A program made the translations under genes and the position numbers. The notes under the pieces were generated by a model. That model saw only the letters and a list, made by a program, of their open reading frames with translations. It searched no databases and was not told the origin of the DNA. A stretch of 8,999 nt of DNA, taken from the NCBI GenBank assembly GCA_016882585.1, contig VGPP01000068.1:1-8999 (forward strand), in the 5' to 3' direction. This stretch comes from Cyanobacteria bacterium M_surface_7_m2_037. Its GTDB lineage: Bacteria; Cyanobacteriota; Cyanobacteriia; PCC-6307; Cyanobiaceae. Shown piece by piece: positions 1 through 6,151 of the stretch. The first letter of the stretch is position 1. Every line of letters starts with the position of its first letter.

Positions 1-410
1 CGATGTATCAGGCCGGCACCCTGAGCGGTAACCCCCTGGCGATGACCGCCGGCATCAAAACTCTGGAGCTGCTCAAGCAGCCCGGCAGCTACGAGCGGCT
101 CGAGGCGATCACCAAGCGCCTGATCGACGGCATCATGGATGCTGCTCGCAGCGCCGGCCTGCCGATCACCGGCGGTTCAATCAGCGCCATGTTCGGCTTC
201 TTCCTCTGCGAAGGCCCGGTGCGCAACTTCGAGGAGGCCAAGGCCGCCGACACCGTGCGCTTCGGCAAGCTGCACCGCGCCATGCTTGAGCGCGGCATCT
301 ATCTGGCCCCCAGCGCCTTTGAGGCTGGCTTCACCTCGCTGGCCCACAGCGATGAGGACATCGACGCCACCATCGCCGCCTTCCGCGAATGCTTCGCAGC
401 GGTGGCCTGA
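1..410 (+). CDS. hemL: Glutamate-1-semialdehyde 2,1-aminomutase, C-terminal part
   Basis: This is the last ~135 residues of the PLP enzyme that converts glutamate-1-semialdehyde to 5-aminolevulinate, the entry step of heme and chlorophyll synthesis by the C5 route in the cytosol. The reading frame enters from the left edge (the first whole codon is at 3) and stops with TGA at 408-410. Recognisable family signatures are YQAGTLSGNPLAMTAG at the start, SAMFGFFL with GPVRN in the middle, and YLAPSAFEAGFTSLAHS followed by DIDATIAAF near the end. The PLP-binding lysine region lies upstream of the window. Full-length family members are about 430 residues, so roughly two thirds is missing only because of the window edge. 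GC content is high, like the liv genes that follow. The last 22 bases overlap the best start of the next gene. Confidence 0.95.
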   Translation, partial: MYQAGTLSGNPLAMTAGIKTLELLKQPGSYERLEAITKRLIDGIMDAARSAGLPITGGSISAMFGFFLCEGPVRNFEEAKAADTVRFGKLHRAMLERGIYLAPSAFEAGFTSLAHSDEDIDATIAAFRECFAAVA

Positions 411-1669
411 ACACCGGATCCAGCGATCTTCTCTCCGCCAGGCGCCGCGGCAGTGTTCGCCTGGCTGGAGCCGTTGCTGTTGCCATCACAGGTTTGGCTG
501 TGCTGGGTCGCAACAGCGATCCAGCTGGCAAACCGCTTCCAGCCGCCGTCACCCTTGGGGCGGCCATCGCCCTCACCGGCAACGCCAACCTCTACGGCCA
601 GGACCAGCGGGTAGGCCTGGAGCTGGCCCAACGCTGGTTTGCCAGCACTCCCCACCCACGACCGGTGCGGCTAGAGCTCGAGGACGGAGCTTCCGATGAA
701 CCCAGCGCCATTGCTGCGTTCAACCTGTTGATCGGTAGGGGTGTGATCGCCCTGATCGGCCCCACCCTTTCCCAGCAAGCCTTCGCGGCCGATCCGATCG
801 CCCAGCGCCAAGGGGTGCCTGTCGTGGCCCCCTCCAACACCGCCCAGGGCATTCCGCAGATCGGCTCCTTCATCAGCCGGGTGTCAGCCCAGAGCTCCGT
901 GATCGCGCCGCTCTCCCTCGATGAAGCGCTGGAGCGGGATCCCCAGATCAGCCGCGTTGCGGTGTTCTTTGCCCAAGACGACGCCTACAGCACCGCCGAA
1001 ACGGCGATTTTCCAGAAGGCTTTGGCCGAAAGGGGCCTGACGCCGGTGAGCGTGCAGCGCACCCAGCTGGCCGACAACGACTTCCAGAACCCGATCACAG
1101 CCGCCCTGCAACAGAAGCCGCAGCTGGTGGTGATTTCAGCTCAAGCTGTGGATGGCGGCAATTTGATCCGGCAACTGAGGGAGCTGGGCTACCGCGGCCA
1201 GATTGTGGTGGGCAACGGTCTCAACACGCCCAACATCTACCCGATCTGCCAGCGCTGGTGCGATGGCGTGTTGATCGCACAGGCCTACAGCCCCGACCTC
1301 AACACCCCCATCAATCAAACCTTCCGGCGCCTGTTCCAAGACGCCAATGGCAACCGAACCCCCGGCCAGATCACGGCCCAGGCCTGGACCGCTTACCAGG
1401 TGCTGTTCGAGGCGCTGCAGCGACTGCAAAAGCGCGGTGAGATGGACGGTGTGACCCTGGGTGAGGCCCGGCGCCGACTGATGCAGGAAGTGCTCGCAGG
1501 GCACTACGACACGCCCTTGGGCCCCATTCACTTCCGCGCCGATGGGGAAGTGGTGCAGGGGCGTTTTTATGTGGCTGAGGTCACGATGGAGGCCAACGGA
1601 CGCCATGGCAGCTTCCGCTTGGTGCGCAGCTTCGATGTGGACTCGGATGCCGGAGGGCCCACACCATGA
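389..1669 (+). CDS. ABC transporter periplasmic substrate-binding protein (Leu/Ile/Val or neutral amino-acid type)
   Basis: This is the extracytoplasmic receptor of the importer encoded downstream. With the ATG at 389 it is 426 residues, normal for the LivJ/NatB/UrtA class. Residues 1-22 are polar to basic (ARRR at 17-20), followed by a hydrophobic stretch at about 23-40 (RLAGAVAVAITGLAVLG). That reads as a Sec-type signal or anchor; no lipobox cysteine is visible. The mature part begins with VTLGAAIALTGNANLYG, the usual first strand of type I periplasmic binding proteins (Peripla_BP_6), and contains ALIGPTLSQQAFAADPIA and VPVVAPSNTA of the same fold. Cys287 and Cys291 (ICQRWC) could form a local disulfide. 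The 389 start lies inside hemL and has no clear Shine-Dalgarno, but no other ATG retains the signal peptide, so translation may be coupled to hemL. The ligand cannot be read from sequence. Branched-chain or neutral amino acids are the likeliest; a UrtA (urea) identity is less likely because its typical N-terminal signature is absent. Confidence 0.85.
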   Translation: MLRSGGLNTGSSDLLSARRRGSVRLAGAVAVAITGLAVLGRNSDPAGKPLPAAVTLGAAIALTGNANLYGQDQRVGLELAQRWFASTPHPRPVRLELEDGASDEPSAIAAFNLLIGRGVIALIGPTLSQQAFAADPIAQRQGVPVVAPSNTAQGIPQIGSFISRVSAQSSVIAPLSLDEALERDPQISRVAVFFAQDDAYSTAETAIFQKALAERGLTPVSVQRTQLADNDFQNPITAALQQKPQLVVISAQAVDGGNLIRQLRELGYRGQIVVGNGLNTPNIYPICQRWCDGVLIAQAYSPDLNTPINQTFRRLFQDANGNRTPGQITAQAWTAYQVLFEALQRLQKRGEMDGVTLGEARRRLMQEVLAGHYDTPLGPIHFRADGEVVQGRFYVAEVTMEANGRHGSFRLVRSFDVDSDAGGPTP

Positions 1670-2607
1670 GCGCCGCCCTGCTGCAGATCCTGCTGAACGG
1701 CGCCGCCAGTGGCGGTGTGTACGCGCTCGTTGCCCTGGGCTACACCCTGATCTTTTCGGTGCTGGGGGTGATCAACTTCGCCCAGGGCGCCCTGTTCAGC
1801 CTTGGTGGTTACCTCACCTTCCTGCTGATGGGCGGGCGGATTGGGGTGAACGGCGCCCTACCGGGCTGGCATCTGCCCGTGGCCTTGCCGTTCTGGATGG
1901 CGCTGCTGCTGGCGGCGATCGGAGCTGGTGTGGTTGCCCTGCTGGTGGAACGGGTGGCCTTTGCGCCGCTGCGCCGCCGCGGTGCCGACCCCCTGCTGTC
2001 GCTGATCACCAGCTTGGGAGCTGGCGTGGTGCTGGTGAATCTTCTGCAGATCCTGATGGGTGCCGAGGGTTATGCGTTCCCCGCTGGAGCAGCGGCACTG
2101 GAAGGCTTACCGGAAGCACTGTTGATCGGCGGCGCCAGGATCCGCACGGTGCAAGTGGTGCTGCTGTTGATCTCGGCAGGGGCCGTGGCGGCGCTCACGG
2201 TGTGGCTGGAGCGAAGCCGCACAGGCCAGGCCATGCGAGCGGTGGCCGAAGATCCCACTGCCGCAAGGTTGATGGGCATCCACAGCGGAGCCATCGTTCG
2301 GCTCGCCTTTCTGCTCAGCGGCATGCTGGCCGGGCTGGGCGGGGGCCTGATCGGGCTCAGCGTGAGCCTGGCCGGCCCCTACTTCGGCATCAGCTTCGGC
2401 CTCAAGGGCCTGGCGGTGCTGGTGCTGGGGGGCTTGGGCAGCGTGCCTGGTGCCATCGCCGGCGGCTTGCTGATGGGCCTCGCCGAGGCTCTGATTCCCT
2501 CTGCAGCCTCCGGTTGGCGCGATGCACTGGCCTTCGCCGTGCTGTTCGCTGTTCTGGTGCTGCGCCCCAGTGGCCTGCTGGGGCGTCGCCTGCAGGAGAA
2601 AGTCTGA
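1666..2607 (+). CDS. livH: Branched-chain amino-acid ABC transporter permease, LivH type
   Basis: This is one of the two membrane subunits that form the translocation channel in the plasma membrane. It has 313 residues, very hydrophobic, with about eight predicted membrane helices. The N-terminus (LLNGAASGGVYALVALGYTL, then GVINFAQGALFSLGGY) is the classic LivH signature. The cytoplasmic coupling loop that contacts the ATPases is visible as EDPTAARLMGI followed by LAFLLSGMLAGLGG. The C-terminus carries the usual LVLGGLGSVPGAIAGGLLMG segment. The start overlaps the stop of the binding-protein gene as ATGA at 1666-1669. A GGAGG at 1652-1656, nine bases upstream, is a good ribosome-binding site. 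It should pair with LivM and with LivG/LivF to make the full importer. Confidence 0.93.
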   Translation: MSAALLQILLNGAASGGVYALVALGYTLIFSVLGVINFAQGALFSLGGYLTFLLMGGRIGVNGALPGWHLPVALPFWMALLLAAIGAGVVALLVERVAFAPLRRRGADPLLSLITSLGAGVVLVNLLQILMGAEGYAFPAGAAALEGLPEALLIGGARIRTVQVVLLLISAGAVAALTVWLERSRTGQAMRAVAEDPTAARLMGIHSGAIVRLAFLLSGMLAGLGGGLIGLSVSLAGPYFGISFGLKGLAVLVLGGLGSVPGAIAGGLLMGLAEALIPSAASGWRDALAFAVLFAVLVLRPSGLLGRRLQEKV

Positions 2608-2610
2608 GCG

Positions 2611-3489
2611 ATGCCCGACAACGGCCTGTTGGTGCAGATGATCCTCGGCGCGCTGCTGGGCCTCTCGGTGTATCTGCCCATGGCTGCAGGCCAGCTCTCA
2701 CTGGCCACACCGGCCTTCTATGCGGTGGGCGGCACGCTGGCGGCCCTGATGGCCACCCACGCAGACCACCAGGGAACCATCAGCCTCGGCGCCGTGCTCT
2801 GGGAAATGGTGGTAGCCGGGGCGCTCACGGCAGCGTTGGCGACGCTGGTGGGGCTCCCGGTGCTGCGCTTGCGAGGGATCTATCTGGCGATCGCCACGAT
2901 CGCCCTCGTGGAGATCGTGCGGGTTGCGATCCTCAATCTCCCCTTCACCGGTGGCGCCACCGGCATCTTCGGCATCCCACAGCCGTTTCACCATCCCCTC
3001 GGCTACATCACACTCAGCGGTGGGCTACTTGCCCTCTGCGGCTGGGCCTTTCAGCGGCTGGAAACCAGTCGGTTGGGACGAGCCATGGCCGCCATCCGCG
3101 ACGACGAATTGGCCACCCGTTGCATGGGGATCAACACCACCCGCGTGAAGCTGAGCGCGTTTGTGGCCAGTGCTGTTCTTGCGGGCGTGACGGGCGTGAT
3201 CGCTGCGCACTACCTCAATACCTGGAACGCCAGGCAGGGCAGTTTCGATGTCGCGATCACCACGCTGGCCTTCGTGATCCTTGGAGGTTCGCGCAGCTGG
3301 CTCGGCCCCGTGATCGGCGGCCTCCTGCTCACCGCTCTACCGGAACTGCTCCGCCCCGTGGGTGATCTTCGCCTGGTGCTGTTCGGCCTGGTGATTCTGC
3401 TGGGGCCCGTGTTCTTCCCCCAGGGACTGATTACGCCAGCTCTGCTGGAGAAGCTGGGCCGATGGAAACTGCGGAGGCTGAAGCCATGA
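2611..3489 (+). CDS. livM: Branched-chain amino-acid ABC transporter permease, LivM type
   Basis: This is the second channel subunit of the importer, with 292 residues and multiple membrane helices. Family marks are AAGQLSLATPAFYAVGG near the N-terminus, RLRGIYLAIATIALVEIVR, and FTGGATGIFGIP. The ATPase-docking loop reads AIRDDELATRCMGINTTRVK, and a C-terminal VILGGSRSWLGPVIGG block follows. It starts 3 bases after the livH stop. AGGAGA at 2594-2599, at the end of livH, serves as ribosome-binding site 11 bases upstream of the ATG. LivM proteins in enterobacteria have extra N-terminal helices; this one is the shorter form common in other bacteria. Its stop overlaps the livG start (ATGA at 3486-3489). 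Confidence 0.93.
   Translation: MPDNGLLVQMILGALLGLSVYLPMAAGQLSLATPAFYAVGGTLAALMATHADHQGTISLGAVLWEMVVAGALTAALATLVGLPVLRLRGIYLAIATIALVEIVRVAILNLPFTGGATGIFGIPQPFHHPLGYITLSGGLLALCGWAFQRLETSRLGRAMAAIRDDELATRCMGINTTRVKLSAFVASAVLAGVTGVIAAHYLNTWNARQGSFDVAITTLAFVILGGSRSWLGPVIGGLLLTALPELLRPVGDLRLVLFGLVILLGPVFFPQGLITPALLEKLGRWKLRRLKP
2887..2894. repeat. HIP1 octamer GCGATCGC
   Basis: A perfect copy of the highly iterated palindrome that is over-represented in many cyanobacterial genomes. It lies inside livM and supports the cyanobacterial assignment. Confidence 0.8.
3473..3477 (+). promoter_or_regulatory. Ribosome-binding site that decides the livG start
   Basis: GGAGG sits 8 bases before the ATG at 3486, which also overlaps the livM stop as ATGA. 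This favours 3486 over an in-frame ATG at 3462, which would add only eight residues with no homology to LivG. Confidence 0.75.
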
Positions 3490-4211
3490 GCGAGCAGGCA
3501 GCGTCGCTCGAACTGCATGGCGTCAGCCGCCGCTTTGGCGGGTTGCAGGCCCTCAGCGATGTGAGCTTCAGCGTGCAGGAGGGAGAGATCTTCGGCCTGA
3601 TCGGGCCGAACGGCGCCGGCAAAACCACGTTGTTCAATCTGCTCTCGGGCGTCACACCACCCACCAGCGGAATGATCCGCTGGCGCGGCAAACGCTGCCA
3701 TGGCCTCAGCCCCGATGCGCTGAACCGCCTGGGCATTGCCCGCACCTTTCAAAACCTGCGCTTGTTCGGTGAGCTCACAGTGCTGGAAAACGTGCTGGTC
3801 GCCCTCCACCACCAAGCCGGAGCCCAGCTCGAACCGCAAGCCCTCGCCCTGCTGGAGGAGTTGGACTTGGCTCACCTGGCCGATCGCCGCGCCGATGAAC
3901 TCGCCTACGGCAACCGCCGGCGCCTGGAGATCGCCAGGGCCTTAGCCACCAAGCCAACCCTGCTGCTGCTGGATGAACCTGCCGCCGGCATGAATCCCAG
4001 CGAGAAAGACCAGCTCTGCGACTTACTGGCAGAGATGCGGCAGCGCCATCAACTCACCTTGATCGTGATTGAGCATCACGTGCCGCTCCTGATGCAGCTC
4101 TGCCATCGCATGGCGGTGCTGGATTTCGGCCGGCTGATCGCCCTGGGCAGCCCTGAACAGATCCGCACAAACCCCAGGGTGATCGAGGCCTACCTGGGAG
4201 GTGCCAGGTGA
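3486..4211 (+). CDS. livG: Branched-chain amino-acid ABC transporter ATP-binding protein, LivG type
   Basis: This is one of the two cytoplasmic ATPases that drive the importer. It has 241 residues from the ATG at 3486, chosen for its ATGA overlap with livM and the GGAGG 8 bases upstream. Motifs are all in order: Walker A GPNGAGKTT (40-48), Q-loop TFQN with Gln89, signature LAYGN (139-143) followed by RRRLEIARAL, Walker B LLLLDEP (159-165), and a switch histidine in VIEHH (His197). The signature in the form xYGx-RRRLEIARA is typical of LivG rather than generic LSGGQ proteins; here the usual Gln is Asn143. The helical region between the Q-loop and the signature (about 100-138) looks somewhat shorter than in typical 250-260-residue LivG proteins. 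It acts as a heterodimer with LivF, encoded next with a 4-bp overlap. Confidence 0.93.
   Translation: MSEQAASLELHGVSRRFGGLQALSDVSFSVQEGEIFGLIGPNGAGKTTLFNLLSGVTPPTSGMIRWRGKRCHGLSPDALNRLGIARTFQNLRLFGELTVLENVLVALHHQAGAQLEPQALALLEELDLAHLADRRADELAYGNRRRLEIARALATKPTLLLLDEPAAGMNPSEKDQLCDLLAEMRQRHQLTLIVIEHHVPLLMQLCHRMAVLDFGRLIALGSPEQIRTNPRVIEAYLGGAR
4197..4201 (+). promoter_or_regulatory. Ribosome-binding site for the GTG start of livF
   Basis: GGAGG lies 6 bases before the GTG at 4208, inside the end of livG. The GTGA overlap at 4208-4211 makes this non-ATG start convincing. Confidence 0.7.
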
Positions 4212-4927
4212 ACACCATCGCGCTGCTGGAACTGGATCAGCTGCAGGTGCACTACGGCAGCGTGCAGGCCTTGGCAGGCGTGTCGCTCCGGGTGAACCGC
4301 GGGGAGTTCGTCTGCCTACTGGGCTCCAACGGAGCCGGCAAAAGCACAACCCTGCGAGCCATCTCGCGGCTCGTACCCGCCACGGGCGGCGAGATTCGCT
4401 GGCGCGGCGGCGATCTAGCCAAGGTGCCAGCCCACCGCACCCTCAGGCTTGGGATCGGCCACTGCCCAGAGGGCCGGCGGCTGCTCAACCGCCAAACCGT
4501 GGCCTTCAATCTGGAGCTGGGCGCTTACCTCCGCCGCGACCGCCTCGGCATCAGCAGCGATCTGGATCGCTGTTATGCCCTGTTCCCCCGCCTGGCGGAA
4601 CGCCGACGCCAGCAGGCTGGCTCCCTCTCCGGCGGAGAACAGCAGATGGTGGCGATCGCCCGCGCCCTGATGGGCCGCCCCGAACTGCTGATGCTGGATG
4701 AGCCCAGCCTGGGGCTCGCGCCGAAACTGGTCGCCGAAGTGATGGGAGTGCTGGAGGCTCTGCACAAGCAAGGGCAAACGATCCTGCTGGTGGAGCAGAA
4801 CGCCCAGGCCGCCCTTGAGATCGCCGATCGCGGTTATGTGCTTGAGGCCGGCCGACTTCAACTCGAAGGATCAGCCAAGGATCTGCTTGGCGATGAACAA
4901 CTACGAGCCGCCTATCTCGGTCAATGA
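4208..4927 (+). CDS. livF: Branched-chain amino-acid ABC transporter ATP-binding protein, LivF type
   Basis: This is the second ATPase of the importer, 239 residues, starting at GTG 4208 (overlap GTGA with the livG stop). Motifs are Walker A GSNGAGKST (39-47), the LivF-specific PEGRR block (87-91) in the Q-loop region, signature LSGGEQ (140-145), Walker B LLMLDEP (160-166), and LLVEQN at 193-198. In LivF proteins the switch position is normally Gln in VEQN, so its lack of His is a family trait, not a defect. The gene is GC-rich like the rest of the operon, with one HIP1 octamer at 4652-4659. It ends the transporter cassette: the next gene starts 18 bases later, is much less GC-rich, and has no obvious role in amino-acid uptake. 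Confidence 0.93.
   Translation: MNTIALLELDQLQVHYGSVQALAGVSLRVNRGEFVCLLGSNGAGKSTTLRAISRLVPATGGEIRWRGGDLAKVPAHRTLRLGIGHCPEGRRLLNRQTVAFNLELGAYLRRDRLGISSDLDRCYALFPRLAERRRQQAGSLSGGEQQMVAIARALMGRPELLMLDEPSLGLAPKLVAEVMGVLEALHKQGQTILLVEQNAQAALEIADRGYVLEAGRLQLEGSAKDLLGDEQLRAAYLGQ
4652..4659. repeat. HIP1 octamer GCGATCGC
   Basis: The second perfect HIP1 copy, inside livF. None is present in the lower-GC exchanger and pseudo-ATPase genes, though two sites are too few for statistics. Confidence 0.8.
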
Positions 4928-4930
4928 ACA

Positions 4931-4976
4931 GGGGGCTGACATCCCATGGCTAGCCCCCCATTCTTCAAAAAGAATG
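4931..4976 (+). other. Two back-to-back hairpins at the livF/exchanger junction
   Basis: GGGGGCT at 4931-4937 pairs perfectly with AGCCCCC at 4952-4958 around a 14-base loop. Directly after it CATTCTT (4959-4965) pairs with AAGAATG (4970-4976) around CAAA. The proposed exchanger ATG at 4946 lies in the first loop, and the G-run that would be its only ribosome-binding candidate is in the stem. No T-tract follows the first stem, so it is not a standard intrinsic terminator. It could attenuate transcription after livF or control translation of the exchanger. Confidence 0.45.
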
Positions 4977-6127
4977 TCCCAAAAGCATCGTCCGTCATGC
5001 TTAGAGCTTGCGTTGGCCTCGGTCGCGACTTAGTTGCAAGCCGATGGAGTTTACTTCTTCTTTTTACAATCGCTGCCCTTTTTGCCCATCTTGACAAAGA
5101 CATGCCAATCGGGCAACTGATTGGCTGGTTCATTGTCTGCGGTCTGGGGCTCATTCCACTCTCGCGCATGATCGCGGAGATGGTTGAGGAGCTAGCCGAC
5201 AGGCTGGGCGATCGGATTGGGGGCCTGGTGAGCGTCGCCCTCGGAAATCTGGTTGAACTGGTTGTCTCCTTCACAGCCCTTGCCAGTGGCCTGTACCACT
5301 TGGTTGTCGTGTCTATAGCAGGAGCGGTGATCACCAATTGCCTCTTGGTACTGGGAATCAGCACCTGCGTGGGGGCAAGAAAGCAGCCAACGATAGAAAT
5401 TCACCCATACAGCACAGGGCTTCAAGACCAACAGCTGCTCGCAAGCACGATGTTCCTAGCGATACCAACAATCTTTATACTGAACAACAAGGCTGGCCTG
5501 AGCGATGGGGCCAATCAATTCGACTCATTCGCCTCATACTCCCTGATCGTATCAGTCATCGTTATCATATTTTATTTGCTTTCATTCCTCTACCAGACGG
5601 GAACAGCACGAAATCTATACATGCGCGCCAAATCAGAAGAGGTGCTCCCTGCAGCAGGCGAGAAAAAGCCCCTCGCCTCCATCATTATAATGTTACTGAT
5701 TGTCAGCGCGATCCTGGTAGGCATTTCAGATCATCTCGTGGAATCACTCCAGCTAATCGTAGATGGAGCGCATCTCAATCCATTGTTTGTAGGCATTTTC
5801 CTCCTGCCCCTGTTTGGATGCTTCTCAGAAGCATTGATATCCATCAAAGCTGCCAATTCCAATCGGATGGACCTCGCAATGGCAAGCACTGTTGAGTCGA
5901 GCGTCCAACTTCTTTTGTTCGTGATGCCACTTCTTGTGATCTGCGGAGCACCGATGGGTAGGTATCTGCACCTCGGCATTCCCGGGACATCCCTCTTCTG
6001 CCTTGGTGCAACGGTTTTAGCGGTTCACTGGATTATCGAAAACCGAAAGCTCAGCTGGTACGAGGGGTCTTTACTTCTAACACTCTATACTGTGATAGGA
6101 GCAGGCACGTTCTTCCTGGGTTCATAG
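4946..6127 (+). CDS. Ca2+/H+ (cation/proton) exchanger, CAX branch of the CaCA superfamily
   Basis: A 393-residue inner-membrane protein with about 11 hydrophobic segments, expected to exchange Ca2+ (or another divalent or monovalent cation) for protons. The two inverted alpha-repeats of the CaCA superfamily are clear. Repeat 1 is GGLVSVALGNLVELVV (92-107), with Glu104 in GNLVE, followed by the GAVITNCLLVLG helix. Repeat 2 is FVGIFLLPLFGCFSEALISI (281-300), with Glu295, then NRMDLAMASTVESSVQLLLFV. Both transport glutamates are kept, but the usual GNA-P/A-E motifs are altered, most strongly the second, where the usual Asn is Cys292. It is therefore a divergent member and its ion may differ. 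Start: ATG 4946 is 18 bases after livF; ATG 4997 is an alternative that removes 17 N-terminal residues, and neither has a good ribosome-binding site. Its base composition is unlike that of livF. It is followed in the same frame, after TAG, by the pseudo-ATPase, so the two are probably co-expressed. Confidence 0.85.
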   Translation: MASPPFFKKNVPKASSVMLRACVGLGRDLVASRWSLLLLFTIAALFAHLDKDMPIGQLIGWFIVCGLGLIPLSRMIAEMVEELADRLGDRIGGLVSVALGNLVELVVSFTALASGLYHLVVVSIAGAVITNCLLVLGISTCVGARKQPTIEIHPYSTGLQDQQLLASTMFLAIPTIFILNNKAGLSDGANQFDSFASYSLIVSVIVIIFYLLSFLYQTGTARNLYMRAKSEEVLPAAGEKKPLASIIIMLLIVSAILVGISDHLVESLQLIVDGAHLNPLFVGIFLLPLFGCFSEALISIKAANSNRMDLAMASTVESSVQLLLFVMPLLVICGAPMGRYLHLGIPGTSLFCLGATVLAVHWIIENRKLSWYEGSLLLTLYTVIGAGTFFLGS

Positions 6128-6151
6128 CATTCTTCGACCACAAGGCCTACG

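Noticed and set aside
1542..3365. A 607-codon open frame on the plus strand overlapping livH and livM
   Set aside because: Its translation is rich in R, G, A, P and H without any fold pattern, while livH and livM in the other frame carry full family signatures. It is a by-product of high GC content.
3462..3485. Earlier in-frame start for livG
   Set aside because: It would add eight residues that do not resemble LivG N-termini. The ATG at 3486 has a better spaced GGAGG and the ATGA overlap seen elsewhere in the operon.
3210..3875. A 221-codon antisense open frame over livM and livG
   Set aside because: It mirrors strongly coding ABC genes, has no recognisable domain and has no ribosome-binding site; long antisense frames are expected at this GC content.
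389..4927. Urea transporter (urtABCDE)
   Set aside because: The gene order is compatible, but the binding protein lacks the UrtA-like N-terminal signature and no urease genes are in view. The generic amino-acid type is safer.
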